Below are positions 16,866-28,522 of a stretch of 62,697 nt of DNA, piece after piece (positions within the stretch are counted from its first letter, which is position 1; each line of letters begins with the position of its first letter). Under the pieces are notes generated by a model. It saw only the letters and a program-made list of their open reading frames with translations. It searched no databases and was not told where the DNA came from. The stretch covers positions 1-62,697 of the forward strand of contig JAUIGN010000052.1 in NCBI GenBank assembly GCA_030430075.1, given 5' to 3'. The translations under genes were made by a program, and so were the position numbers. This DNA comes from a bacterium. Its GTDB lineage: Bacteria; Planctomycetota; Planctomycetia; Pirellulales; Pirellulaceae.

Positions 16866-17897
16866 TCAGTCGGGCAGAATTTCACCCTTTTGCGTCGTGA
16901 TTCTGCCGGCGATCGCCAGCGGATCCACCGTCGTGCTCATGAACTGCACGGAAGCATCTCCCATTACGAACTGAGCACCTCCCGGGTGAAAACTATGGAA
17001 ACCGTAGCCCCGGGCGCTGGTGCAATTGATCGCACAAGGACCATCCTGTGGTGGCCAGGGCAGGCCGCTCTGCAGTGTGCCGCCAAGCCAATGTTCACCG
17101 TTCAGCAAGTCACCCCAGCCGCCTCCCTCCAGTCCAATCAGGGCCGCTGTGGCTTGCGTATGAACCTCGCTCTTTGTCCAGACCTGATTGCCGCCGGTTC
17201 GCTCGCCGATCAGGAAGGTATTGGTGGTACCGTCGATGATGTCGGCGAGCCGACTGCCTTGGTTCCCTCCGAACGGTCCAATGACCTTCAGGGCACCACC
17301 GCGGCTGCCACCGGCGTTGCCGTTGTAGGCAATGTTGGCGAAGGCGCCGAGCACCCCGGTTGTGGCGATATAGTCGGACGGCGCGACGTCGGTGGCAGTA
17401 AACGGCAGGTTGGCCGGATTCGCATCGAAGGTGTATGCCCGGTTCACTCCACCCGGCGCCGAAGGACAGACAAAGACCGAGAGTGGGGTTTGAATGACTG
17501 CCACATTCGCCGGACTCAACTGGTCCGCGGCCAACACGCTGTGATCGTATCGGTCGTAAAGCGGTTGCTGTTCGAGGAACGGCAGGATCGACATGGCCCA
17601 TGACTCACCATTGAACGGGCGGGGCGTGATGTCCAGATACCAGGCCATCGGCAGCGCCTTGTAGGTGTCATGGTAGTTATGGATCGCCAAACCGATCTGC
17701 TTGCAGTTGTTCGAACACTGCATGCGGCGAGCGGCCTCCCGCGCTGACTGAACCGCCGGCAGCAAGAGGGCCACCAGAATTCCAATGATCGCAATCACGA
17801 CCAGCAACTCGACCAGGGTAAAACCGCGGCGGGTGCGCCCCACCGATGGTTGTTCCCGTCCCTGAATCTGACTTCCCTGAACCTGATTAGATTCCAT
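16866..17897 (-). CDS. DUF1559 pseudopilin-like protein
   Basis: The 343-residue protein begins after GGAG at 7 nt. It has a short basic leader and then 'GFTLVELLVVIAIIGIL', a textbook class III/type IV prepilin cleavage and N-methylation site with Glu at +5. 'AREAARRMQCSNNCKQIGLA' and 'HNYHDT' follow, the hallmark of the planctomycete DUF1559 family, and the C-terminal 'HPGGAQFVMGDASVQF' is the second family signature. These proteins are processed by a prepilin peptidase and assumed to form or decorate a type II secretion/pilus-like structure. The family is greatly expanded in planctomycetes and the individual role is unknown. Confidence 0.93.
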   Translation of the reverse strand: MESNQVQGSQIQGREQPSVGRTRRGFTLVELLVVIAIIGILVALLLPAVQSAREAARRMQCSNNCKQIGLAIHNYHDTYKALPMAWYLDITPRPFNGESWAMSILPFLEQQPLYDRYDHSVLAADQLSPANVAVIQTPLSVFVCPSAPGGVNRAYTFDANPANLPFTATDVAPSDYIATTGVLGAFANIAYNGNAGGSRGGALKVIGPFGGNQGSRLADIIDGTTNTFLIGERTGGNQVWTKSEVHTQATAALIGLEGGGWGDLLNGEHWLGGTLQSGLPWPPQDGPCAINCTSARGYGFHSFHPGGAQFVMGDASVQFMSTTVDPLAIAGRITTQKGEILPD

Positions 17898-18472
17898 GCC
17901 ACATCTCCGTTCTAACTAGAAGAGCCACCGCAACCGATCGCACAACATGACCGGCGAACGTTGATCGCTAACGCAGCGAAACCAGCCGGTCGCAGCATGC
18001 CGCACCTACCTGAGAAACGGTAGACACACCGGCCATTCATTTCACATTAACTGATCGTGTTTGCTACGTCGAGTCATTGGCTCGCCAGGGTTTACGAAGT
18101 CGCAAACGACGCCCCACCGCTTGGGGATCACCGGACCACGCCTTCCGTCAACGATCAGACCACGGGGCGATATCGCGACAGCCACGGTGGGTGATGAAGA
18201 CACCATCACGAAACTTGATGGCCGATTGTGACAACATCATCGGCGTGTTTCGCGAAGTTCGCGTTAAGGAACGGATAGGCGGCGGTACGGAGCACGGGTG
18301 CGCTGCGAGCGCGACAAGGCGCGAAGCGGCCCCGGTGGCGGATCGGTACGCCTGGCTCGGTCTCGTTCACTCGCAATCCGTGGTCGACTATAATCCCACG
18401 ATCTTCATGCTTCTGGTTTGCGTTGGCCCATTCGCGGCCGGCTGACAGCCGCTGGCTCCGCAGAGTTCCGAT
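17898..18472. other. 575-bp divergent intergenic region
   Basis: This separates the DUF1559 gene (minus) from the DUF5060 gene (plus). A plus-strand frame at 18077-18445 is open but has no ribosome-binding site and no recognisable motif. The part at 18030-18075 is AT-richer and could hold promoters. There are no repeats of the window's families. Confidence 0.45.
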
Positions 18473-20602
<2,130 letters not shown>

Positions 20603-20965
20603 GCGGCCGCAGCGAAAATCGACCGGCCGGCTGGCGAATGATCCACGCTAGCTGTCCCATTCGATTGCTCGGCCTGGGAAACGCGGGGGCAGGGGATCAC
20701 CCATCGCCGGCGGGACGCGGCCGTGTTCGTTCAAACAGGCAGAAACTCCCCGGTTTTCGACGGATTCCCGGGGCGGGAAGCGGGCCCCGAAGCAACGACG
20801 GCCCGTGCCGAGCCGTCCGACTGGGCCCCGGTGATTGGCAATTGTGTTCAAATGGCCGTTGCCGTGGCCACGCCGGCCGATACAATGGGGCTGGCGTTTA
20901 GATTGCCCCGAGCGTGTTTGTTTCGTGGCAGCGCCGAAGAATTTCACTTTTTAGGAATGCGACGA
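20603..20965. other. 363-bp leader region of the cold-shock gene
   Basis: An open frame from 20723 is continuous with the cold-shock gene, but its N-terminal part does not resemble that family, so I treat it as non-coding leader. Long 5' untranslated leaders are typical of cold-shock genes. I cannot define the promoter. Confidence 0.45.
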
Positions 20966-21163
20966 ATGGCTGAAGGTACGATCAAGAAGTTGACGGAAAA
21001 AGGTTTTGGATTCATCGACACGGGTGGGAGCAAGGATCTGTTCTTCCACCACTCGAGCCTCGAAGGAGTGCAGTACGAGCAGCTCCAAGAGGGACAACGT
21101 GTGACATTCACGGAGGGCAGCGGCCCGAAGGGTCCTGCCGCCGAAAACGTTCGCTTGGCCTAG
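20966..21163 (+). CDS. cold-shock domain protein (CspA family)
   Basis: This is a 65-residue single cold-shock domain, the standard length. I choose the ATG at 20966 ('MAEGTIKKL') because AGGA lies 9 nt upstream, while the in-frame ATG at 20957 directly abuts that site. The RNP1-like motif 'KGFGFI' and RNP2-like 'LFFHHSSL' are both present. The protein binds single-stranded RNA/DNA and acts as an RNA chaperone in the cytoplasm. A strong terminator follows 27 nt after the stop, so it is probably a single-gene transcript. Confidence 0.93.
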   Translation: MAEGTIKKLTEKGFGFIDTGGSKDLFFHHSSLEGVQYEQLQEGQRVTFTEGSGPKGPAAENVRLA

Positions 21164-21190
21164 TTGCTGCAAGCGAGCATTAAGACGTCT

Positions 21191-21225
21191 GGAGGCCGGC
21201 AATTTGCCGGCCTCCTTTATTTCTT
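21191..21225 (+). terminator. rho-independent terminator after the cold-shock gene
   Basis: GGAGGCCGGCA-ATT-TGCCGGCCTCC forms a perfect 11-bp stem at 21191-21215, followed by TTTATTTCTT. It is the clearest intrinsic terminator in the window, 27 nt after the cold-shock stop codon. Confidence 0.93.
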
Positions 21226-21415
21226 GATTTCTTGGCTGCTTCTTGCCGATTGCGGCGTAATTCCACGACGGCCAGGACGCGGCGTAATTCCACGACGCCC
21301 AGGATGTAGCCACCATGCTCGGCCGGTCGGTGCCGGGCCCCACCGTTCGGCGACGGTGGCTACCAATGGAGTGGGGGCCATTCGTTGCGGCCTGAACGTG
21401 CGCCCTTCGTCACTG

Positions 21416-22609
21416 CTATCCGCGACGGATCTCCGAGCCCTTGAATTGAATCTGGATGCGAAAGACGGCCTTCGTGCGGACGTGTATCAACCCGGTGTCG
21501 AGGTCCACGCGTTCGGGAACCTCCTGAATTCGTTTGTCGACCGTCGCGTGAAAACCGCGTTCAGAGAAGATGTCGATCAGCATGGCCAGGGCCAACGGAT
21601 CCGCGAAAAGCGGATCTTCAGACGTCACGATCGAACGCCCGGAGAGTGCATGCCGAGTGATGATTGGCATGAACTTGGTATTGAGAATCTCGACCACTCG
21701 AATGAACTTGTCGGTATGCTCTAGTTCGTAGCTGTCGAGTCGCTTGACGAGTTCCTGGCGGGCGTGATTCGTGATCTCCTCGGCCAGCGGGAGCGACCTC
21801 AACCGGTCGTACGTGCGCTGCTCCAGCTCGAGCGAGCTCTGATACTGCAGTTCCTGCAGAATGTTCGCCTCGACCTCTTCAATCGGCCCTTCCGCGTTGA
21901 TGTAGTGATAGTGATAGAGTTCCTTGAGTGACGTCAGGGCGTCCCAGGTCTGTTCCTTGAAGACGCGATACCGGCGCCGCGCTGAGGTTTCACTGAGATC
22001 CGTGGAACGCAGTTCAACCGCCTGCCCCAGGCCTGTCTCCTCGACTTCCTGGTTGTGCTGCGCAATCTCTCTGCCGCGTTTGATCTGCCGCTCGATGCTG
22101 GTCCGCTCCGTGATGAACAAGACCATTGCGTGAATCGTCGGCCGGCGAAAACTGGTCGCCAGCGGCGTCTCTTGAAACTCCGTGTGCAGCTTGTTGATTT
22201 GATCGACGAGCAACTTGAGACATTCGACCTGCACACGCGTGCGGGGAAAGCCATCCAGTACGGCGCCATCGCGAAAATCTTCCTCGAGGAGTTTTCGCAA
22301 GAGGATGCCAACCACTTCCTTGTCGCCAACCATCCCGCCCTGATCCTTGATCTTCTGTGCTTCGGGCGTCACCAGCAGTTCGCTGATCACGATCGGCCGG
22401 CAGGTAAACCCCCTGGCTTGCATGATGAACTTGGTATGCGTCCCCTTGCCCGCCCCGGGCGCCCCCCCCAGCAGGATCAGTTCTTTGGGAAACCGCAAGT
22501 TCTCGTGGCCAATCTCTTCTTCCAGCTTCTCCCAGACCGTCCCAAAGATGACTCGAGCATCTTTGATCTCCAAGTCCAACTCTTGCTGTCCCTGTTTTGG
22601 CGCTGCCAT
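21416..22609 (-). CDS. adenylate-kinase-like nucleoside monophosphate kinase with C-terminal extension
   Basis: This is 397 residues. A P-loop 'GGAPGAGKGT' near residue 48 and the 'DGFPRTRVQ' NMP-binding motif identify an adenylate-kinase fold, which transfers phosphate between ATP and a nucleoside monophosphate. Normal adenylate kinase is about 215 residues. Here about 40 residues precede the P-loop and roughly 150 follow the kinase, predicted helical then beta ('GLIHVRTKAVFRIQIQF' near the end). It is unlikely to be the only housekeeping adk. It sits last in a run of minus-strand genes behind holA. The ribosome-binding site is weak. Confidence 0.82.
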   Translation of the reverse strand: MAAPKQGQQELDLEIKDARVIFGTVWEKLEEEIGHENLRFPKELILLGGAPGAGKGTHTKFIMQARGFTCRPIVISELLVTPEAQKIKDQGGMVGDKEVVGILLRKLLEEDFRDGAVLDGFPRTRVQVECLKLLVDQINKLHTEFQETPLATSFRRPTIHAMVLFITERTSIERQIKRGREIAQHNQEVEETGLGQAVELRSTDLSETSARRRYRVFKEQTWDALTSLKELYHYHYINAEGPIEEVEANILQELQYQSSLELEQRTYDRLRSLPLAEEITNHARQELVKRLDSYELEHTDKFIRVVEILNTKFMPIITRHALSGRSIVTSEDPLFADPLALAMLIDIFSERGFHATVDKRIQEVPERVDLDTGLIHVRTKAVFRIQIQFKGSEIRRG

Positions 22610-22841
22610 GTGAATTCTGCACGATCTGGAAGAAACGAAACAACTGCCGAGCGGATCGGCGACAATCGGTTGAAGGGTCAGCGAGGACGGTTGTGGAGGA
22701 CCGACGCTGTCACCCGCCCCTCGGCGGGACGAGGCGAGTTTTCATGAGGGACGTCCAAGCCACCTCCGGATGGGAAAACCGTGCGAGCCCGGCAAACAAC
22801 AACCGTACAGCCGGCGGCCGGAATTCGGGGCGTGCAGGAAC

Positions 22842-23396
22842 TCAATCGCCTTCCTCCGCAGAAGGACCGGCGGATTGCGGTTGCGACTCCTCCGCCGCCG
22901 ATTCGGACTTGCTAACGACCAGTGACTGCTGCGCCGCCAGTGACTGCCGCGCTCCACCGAGTCGACCGCCGGACCAAACACCGATGAGGCCGACGACCAC
23001 GATCGCGAAGTTGTACCACATGGGGCTGACCGCGTACTGGCCGGCTTCAAAAAAGTCGAGATCCCGAATCGAAACGCCGTCCGGCAGCGGCAGCGGTTCC
23101 GCCCCGAACTGCATCACGATCGTCAATCCGCCAAAAAGGAGGATCAGCGCGATCAGAACCCGCACGGCCAGCCACCCCTTGGGCCCACCGACCAGGGCCG
23201 CGACGTAGCCGCCCATCACGGCTGCCACCAAACCGCTCAACAGGGCCAGCAACGACCAACCAAGGCTGGCCTCGGTCGACTCGCCGGAAAACGCAAATTC
23301 GTTCCCGAACACGTTCCAGACGATGGCAATGCCGGCCATGACGCAAGCGACCATCACGACATAACCGAGAAACGCTGCAAAGATTGCCCGAATCAT
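22842..23396 (-). CDS. small membrane protein, four predicted segments
   Basis: The open frame starts at 23483, but the ATG at 23396 puts a transmembrane segment at the N-terminus ('AIFAAFLGYVVMVACVMAGI') and gives 184 residues. Three further hydrophobic segments are visible ('LLALLSGLVAAVMGGYVAAL', 'VLIALILLFGGLTIVMQF', 'NFAIVVVGLIGVW'), and the tail is Ser/Glu-rich. The arrangement resembles small planctomycete membrane proteins of unknown function. It lies between the adenylate-kinase-like gene and holA on the same strand. Confidence 0.72.
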   Translation of the reverse strand: MIRAIFAAFLGYVVMVACVMAGIAIVWNVFGNEFAFSGESTEASLGWSLLALLSGLVAAVMGGYVAALVGGPKGWLAVRVLIALILLFGGLTIVMQFGAEPLPLPDGVSIRDLDFFEAGQYAVSPMWYNFAIVVVGLIGVWSGGRLGGARQSLAAQQSLVVSKSESAAEESQPQSAGPSAEEGD

Positions 23397-23960
23397 CGAA
23401 TCGCTTTCGGAAGAGTTAGGATCGTGCGGAAAGTCAACCAACCGTGGCGGGGCCACCGTCAAACACCGAGCGATACGCGGCAAGACCCGGCAGGCGTCAT
23501 CGACGCCCGGCGACCGGCCGGCGACAGGAAATTGCCCGCATAACTTGGCCGCATTCTACTGACTTTGGACGCCTTGGAAACTACCGGGCAGTTGGTGGCA
23601 ACCGGTCTGCGGACCACCGGCGCGGATCGCTCAGCGGCCGTCGGGCGTTCCCCCCGGATGACGATCATCGATGCGGCAATATCGTTACCGTTGCTCCGAG
23701 TTTCGTTCACCCTATCTGGCCGCTACCCGCCGCGCAGGACGTCAAGCGGTGGGCGTGATCCCACGCCTCCGTTGATGGCCGAGCGAACCGGCCGCGGGCG
23801 AGACCGCGTTCCGGCTGATACGCGCAGCCTCCCGGGTAGGCTCTTCGTAAATGACGGCGATACACCGGCAACGTGCATTGCAACGTTGTTCGCTCACGAA
23901 TGTTCCGGGTGAGCACGAACTGCACCCGGCGAACGCGGTAGCGCCGGGAGGCGTCTCTGC
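23397..23960. other. 564-bp gap between holA and a membrane protein gene
   Basis: No gene is seen. A degenerate trace of the GATCGCCGAGCAA repeat is suggested around 23756-23800 ('CCGTTGATGGCCGAGCGAAC'). The remainder is unremarkable GC-rich sequence. Confidence 0.45.
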
Positions 23961-25046
23961 TCACGCGCGGCCCGCATCCTTCGCCATCCGCAGAATCAAC
24001 TGCTCCAACACAAACCGAGCACGGTCTGCCGTGGAGTGGGTCCCTTTGAGGGCCAGATCGGCCTCCAGCAGCCAGCGGTAAAGCTGTCCCGCTCGGCGAC
24101 GCCCGAGTTGCTTTAGCTGCATTTCCGCCTTCTCCAAGCCCTTCCGATTCCAATGCTGGATTCCGGCCTGGATGAGCGCTTCGCGGAGCTGAATCCGACG
24201 CCGATTTCGCTCGGCGCTTTGGTAAATCCGCGTGGCCGTCGCCAGACGACGAAGCGACCAGGCGATCTGGCCGAACAGGGCCACCGGATGTTCGCCACTA
24301 TGGAGCAGACGTTCCAGTTGGCGGAGCGCCTCGCCCGCGTCGCCGATCGCCGCGGCATCGACCAGATCCCAGGTCGTCTTCGCCCGCCAGCCGCCGACCA
24401 CATCCCCCACCATCTCTGCCGTAATCGTGCCGTCGACCCCCGCAAACAGTGCAAGCTTCGCCAATTCTTGATCCAACAAACCGAATTCCGCCCCAACGAC
24501 CTCCAGCAGCGCCGCGGCGGCGTGGCTCTCCAATTTGGCGGCGTGCCTGCGCCGAGCCCACTGCTGGAGCCATTTGCAAATCCGCGCTTCATCAACGCTC
24601 TTGCTCTTGCCCGCCGCACGTTGCGGGGCGCGGCATTCGACTTGTAAACCGGTCTTGTCGATCGCCTTGTAGAGCCGTGTGTTGGCGGGCCAGGTCGTCA
24701 CCTCCAGAATCAGCCGGCCAGTCGACTTGGGCTTGGCCACGTAGTCCTCCAGGTGCCCCCGCTGCTGGCTGACAAACGGATCCGCCTCCTCCACAACGAC
24801 CAATCTCGGCCGATCGCCGCCAAACAGCGACAACGTGGAAAGTTCGTCAGCCACATCCCGCCAGGCAACGCTGCCGTTAAACGACGCGTCAGGCGTGTCG
24901 TCATCTTGCTCGTCGAGCACCTGCGACAACACGTGCTTGAGGGCCAACCGCCTGAGAAACGGCTCGTCGCCAAACAAAACCGTGACCGCGGCAGGTGCTA
25001 CCTCCGCCTGGGCCAGCAAATCAAAAACGTGCAGCGTGTTGGGCAT
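23961..25046 (-). CDS. holA: DNA polymerase III delta subunit
   Basis: The 361-residue protein opens 'MPNTLHVFDLLAQ' and continues with 'VTVLFGDEPFLRRLALKHVL', the characteristic N-terminal motif of HolA. The middle and C-terminal parts are helical and end 'LILRMAKDAGRA', like the HolA clamp-loader collar domain. It is the clamp-loader subunit that opens the sliding clamp during replication. HolA has an AAA+ fold without ATP-binding motifs, consistent with the absence of a P-loop here. The length is normal. The upstream 765 bp is repeat-rich, so the gene probably has its own promoter there. Confidence 0.88.
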   Translation of the reverse strand: MPNTLHVFDLLAQAEVAPAAVTVLFGDEPFLRRLALKHVLSQVLDEQDDDTPDASFNGSVAWRDVADELSTLSLFGGDRPRLVVVEEADPFVSQQRGHLEDYVAKPKSTGRLILEVTTWPANTRLYKAIDKTGLQVECRAPQRAAGKSKSVDEARICKWLQQWARRRHAAKLESHAAAALLEVVGAEFGLLDQELAKLALFAGVDGTITAEMVGDVVGGWRAKTTWDLVDAAAIGDAGEALRQLERLLHSGEHPVALFGQIAWSLRRLATATRIYQSAERNRRRIQLREALIQAGIQHWNRKGLEKAEMQLKQLGRRRAGQLYRWLLEADLALKGTHSTADRARFVLEQLILRMAKDAGRA

Positions 25047-25427
25047 GGGGCAAGGGCCGCTGCGGACAACTCAGTCAACCTGGGCATTGCCGCGGACATC
25101 CGGGCCGCGAAATTCGAACGATGGAACGTATCAACTGAACCGGACCGTCACAACCGCCCGCTGCGAACGAACAGCGCCTGGACGAGACCGATTGTTGCGC
25201 CACCCCAGCAGTCGTCCCCGCAAGACCTCCGCCTGGCGACGATGGAAGCTACGAACCGCTACCTGGCGACCGTGGCCGCAGACGAATTGCAGACGTTCGT
25301 CGGTGTTCGGCCCGTCGGCCCTGCTGGTCATGGCGCAGTGACTCGTGGCTTGTTGGCGCCGCGGATCATCGATGGTTGTGCGTGTTGCTGGTGGGAGCGG
25401 GGGTGGATGGTGGGAGTGGATAGTGTA

Positions 25428-25476
<49 letters not shown>

Positions 25477-25509
25477 AGGGAGGTGTGGAAGGAGAATGGA
25501 TGAAGAGTG

Positions 25510-25542
25510 GAAGAGGAGTGGAAGAGGAGTGGAAGAGGAGTG
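25510..25542 (+). repeat. three perfect 11-bp tandem repeats
   Basis: GAAGAGGAGTG occurs three times head to tail (25510-25520, 25521-25531, 25532-25542). The array extends the purine-rich tract and abuts the 51-nt shared element. Confidence 0.88.
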
Positions 25543-25750
25543 GAGACCTACGGTCGGCGGTTTCGGCGGGGTCAGAGACCCGCGCCGAGCAGGGGCGGAG
25601 GACCCGCGCTGAGCAGGGGGGTGGAGACCCGCACCGAGCAGGTGGTCAGAGACCTGCGCCGAGCAGGGGCGGAGGACCCGCGCTCAGCAGGGGCGGAGGA
25701 CCTGCGCCGAGCAGGGGGCAGGGGAGCGGAGATTTGCGCTGAGCAGGGTG
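25542..25750. repeat. CCGAGCAGG tandem array with 51-nt shared element
   Basis: The first 51 nt (25542-25592) match the reverse complement of 10562-10612 with two differences. About seven imperfect units then follow, containing GACCCGCGCCGAGCAGGGGCG or close variants, up to about 25750. This is the inverse orientation of the GCTCGGCGCGGGTC array at 10455. Confidence 0.75.
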
Positions 25751-25811
25751 TCGGAGACCCGCCTTGAACGGTGCGTTGGGGATCCGCGTCGAGGAGGACG
25801 GTTGGTGGCGT

Positions 25812-28049
25812 TTAGCGAGCAAAATAGGGGTTTCGCGTCGCTTGCGGCCCTTGATCCTGGTCGGCCCGATTCGAATCCGGTGCTTGACGAAGAGGTCGGA
25901 TGCCTCGGATTCTGGCCTTGGGGGTGAAGCCGGCCAAGTTGACCGGGTCGGGCAGCCGATATTCGCTGTGATTTCCCGCTTGATCACGGGCCTCAAGACG
26001 CAAGTACAACTGTTCAGGCACGCGAGGGTCGATGGGCCAATAGTACTGTCCCGTATTGGCCACCTCGGCCGCAATCGTCGTCCATGGTCCCGCAACGTGA
26101 TCGCTATACGAGATGCTGATCGGCCGCTCGTCAAAGTGCGCGTCGACCGCCTCCCAGCGTATTTCCAGCTTACCCGCGTGTTCCCCCTGACCGTACGTCG
26201 CGGTTGTGATCCGCACTTCCGGCGAAGTGGTATCGACTCCGACCCACAGTTCCGCGTCTTCGCCGTTCCGCGGCGCCCTGCCGGCGAGCCCGTTGTTGCC
26301 CACAATCACAATGCGAAACCCGTAGACCCCTTCGCCGTCCATCTCGACATGCATCGGACTGCGGCGATCCTCGTCGACCTTCCAGCGTGACCAGGTCTCC
26401 CCCTCGTCGCGCGTCCCCCAGAGTTCGACGCTGCGGACGCCATTGGCCGCCGCGGCGTCGAATTCGTAATCCAGTTCAAAACGCAGGGCGGATGTCATGC
26501 GGACGGCGGGCCGGACACGCACCTGGTTCGACCCACTCCGCAAGGGTGAAGGCCGCGTCGCGTCGAGTTCAGGCTGGGTTTGCGGTCGATCGGTGGCGGC
26601 TGCCGCTTCGATACCGGCTCGAGCCGGCGCGCTCTGCGGAAGGCGGGTCTGCGGCGAGTTGGTCTGCGGCGCGACAAGCCGGTCGACCTGGCTGGACGCA
26701 CCTTCGTCACCACGGCGACCGGCCCAGTTCGATCCGGCGGACGAATCGTCGCTTTGTGTCGTGATGCCACCGTAGATGTTCGCGGCGCCGGTGGCCGTCT
26801 CCGTCGCTTTCCATTCGGTGACCGGTCCTCCGTCATTTGCAGCCCCCGCGTCGGAGGCGCCATCGTACGCGCCCCGGTTGTTGAGGGCTTGCTGGCTGCC
26901 GGGACCGGTGACGGGCAATTGCGCGGAGGTCGGAGTCTCGCCGGGCGGATAGGCCGCGATTGGCCTGCCATCGGCACCCGTCGGTCCGGCGCCATACGTG
27001 GCACCGTCGCTGGCCGCTTCCTGATGGAGATCCGCCCCGCCACCGTCATTCGTGCGGGAGCTTGGGCGCGCATTCGCGTAGGGATCCGCCGGGACTCCCC
27101 TCGTTGCCGCCGGGTAGCCGTTGGCCGCCCCGCCGTATTCGGGTGCCGAGCGACCGAAGCTGACCGGGTATTGAAAACCCCGGATCCCGTTTGGCATCGA
27201 CGGACGCTCAGCGGAAGGGGAGGGCGGGGACGGGTTGCCCTGCGTGGGAGGCAACGCGACCGGCCGATTCGCCTGCTGCGTGTCCGCAGGCTGGCCAGCC
27301 GCGGTTGGCGCCAGGCCGGCACCGGGCCAGCGGGTCACGGCGCTCGGCCGCCGGGCGGCATACGAAGTTGCTCCGCTTCGAGACAGCCGCCGAGTGACAA
27401 CCGCTTTGTTGCCGGCGAGATCACTGACCTCCGCCCGAACTTGCAGTTCCGACCAGGCCGTCTGCGGGGCAAACGAATGGCGTCCGGAAATGGACTCACG
27501 CGTGACCGCCGGGGCCACGTTTACCGGGTGCCAAGGCTGCTCACGCCCTGCCTGGTATTCGATCTTGAGTGATTCTGCGTCGATGGTTGGATCGGTGCAG
27601 CGCCAAATCAGCTGCACCTGGTCCGCCGCACCAACCAGGGCTCGAAAATCGAACACCGGTTGCGCCGTGTCGACAATCACGTGCAATTCCGGACGCCGGC
27701 CGGCCAACTCGGTCGGCGAATGCGTGGCGTCAATCGTCTGCGAGGCAAACCAATATTCTCCATCCGCCGCGGCCTGAAAGGGAAAGAACCGAGCGCTGGG
27801 ATTCAGTCTCGCATAGAGGTCCCATGAGGCACCCCGGTCCCGGCTGACGTACAACTGCACCTCCAGCGGCTGCGTTGCCGTTTCGACCGTGAAGGGAATG
27901 TTGAACGACGTTTGCCGAAGAACACGTGACGGAAACCGGGAAGTCACCGGAGGGTCCGCGGCGTGGGAAGTGGCCGGGGCGTGCGCGCAGAGCGAGGCAG
28001 CCAGGACACTCAAGCCGGCGAAAATCAGGCCACGGATTCCCTCTCGCAT
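25812..28049 (-). CDS. secreted protein with duplicated beta domains around a disordered Pro/Ala-rich middle
   Basis: This is 745 residues, with GAGGAG 5 nt before the ATG and a signal peptide ('LIFAGLSVLAASLCAHAPA'). Residues about 45-240 and about 535-730 look like two copies of the same two-domain beta module. 'VSRDRGASWDLY' pairs with 'GTRDEGETWSRW', and 'VDTAQPVFDF' pairs with 'VDTTSPEVRI'; the latter is typical of Ig-like domains that detect structural repeats. The middle 300 residues are rich in Pro, Ala, Gly, Ser and Thr and probably disordered. It is probably exported to the cell surface. I do not recognise a named family. Confidence 0.75.
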   Translation of the reverse strand: MREGIRGLIFAGLSVLAASLCAHAPATSHAADPPVTSRFPSRVLRQTSFNIPFTVETATQPLEVQLYVSRDRGASWDLYARLNPSARFFPFQAAADGEYWFASQTIDATHSPTELAGRRPELHVIVDTAQPVFDFRALVGAADQVQLIWRCTDPTIDAESLKIEYQAGREQPWHPVNVAPAVTRESISGRHSFAPQTAWSELQVRAEVSDLAGNKAVVTRRLSRSGATSYAARRPSAVTRWPGAGLAPTAAGQPADTQQANRPVALPPTQGNPSPPSPSAERPSMPNGIRGFQYPVSFGRSAPEYGGAANGYPAATRGVPADPYANARPSSRTNDGGGADLHQEAASDGATYGAGPTGADGRPIAAYPPGETPTSAQLPVTGPGSQQALNNRGAYDGASDAGAANDGGPVTEWKATETATGAANIYGGITTQSDDSSAGSNWAGRRGDEGASSQVDRLVAPQTNSPQTRLPQSAPARAGIEAAAATDRPQTQPELDATRPSPLRSGSNQVRVRPAVRMTSALRFELDYEFDAAAANGVRSVELWGTRDEGETWSRWKVDEDRRSPMHVEMDGEGVYGFRIVIVGNNGLAGRAPRNGEDAELWVGVDTTSPEVRITTATYGQGEHAGKLEIRWEAVDAHFDERPISISYSDHVAGPWTTIAAEVANTGQYYWPIDPRVPEQLYLRLEARDQAGNHSEYRLPDPVNLAGFTPKARIRGIRPLRQAPDSNRADQDQGPQATRNPYFAR

Positions 28050-28080
28050 CGCACTCCTCGCTTCGACCGCCGGAAGGATT

Positions 28081-28113
28081 CCGCCGACGATGGTGTATCC
28101 ATCGTATCGGCGG
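28081..28113 (-). promoter_or_regulatory. long stem-loop in the leader of the 745-residue protein gene
   Basis: CCGCCGACGATGG and CCATCGTATCGGCGG pair over 13 bp with a two-base bulge around a 5-nt loop. The hairpin lies 32 nt upstream of the start codon at 28049, so it would be in the 5' leader of that transcript. Without a U-run on the gene's sense strand it is not a typical terminator. A regulatory role is an inference. Confidence 0.5.
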
Positions 28114-28308
28114 TCCCTCCGAGGCAGCTTGAGTGAACCGAGAATGCAAGCCGCGAGACACCCAAAGAACCCACGATAAATGTGGTCTGTAGCCCGAATG
28201 CTTCACGAAGGAACGACCGTTCAATGCAAGTCATTGTGTCGCAATCGTTTGTGGCGAAATCGCGCGCAGGGCCGCGCATCTCATGCAGGAACGCGTCAGC
28301 GACCGGTC

Positions 28309-28356
28309 TCTATTGCGATCAACGAAAACGGGGCGAACACCCGGGGGCTGATGAAG
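28309..28356 (+). repeat. GGGCTAACGCCCAACGG dispersed repeat, copy 3
   Basis: GCGATCAACGAAAACGGGGC is followed by GAACACCCGGGGGCTGATGAA. It is the same element as 10669-10716 in the same orientation, about 80% alike by eye. Confidence 0.6.
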
Positions 28357-28522
28357 GATCGCGGCGAAGCACAACACCGTGCAATTCGAATCGGGCGACA
28401 TCATCCTCAACGTCTTGAATGACAAGGCGTTAAGTAGCCTACCTGGCCTGGCAACCGCGGTTCTCCCGTGACCATCAGTGGGAATACAACGACCTCCGAA
28501 TTCCGATTGAACGGAATTGGGG

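Larger units (their letters stand above)
28050..28522. other. 473-bp gap with leader hairpin and dispersed repeat
   Basis: This lies between the start of the 745-residue protein gene and the end of the phosphoglycerate mutase gene (both minus). It contains the hairpin at 28081-28113 and a GGGCTAACGCCC-type repeat at 28309-28356. No gene is credible here. Confidence 0.6.
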
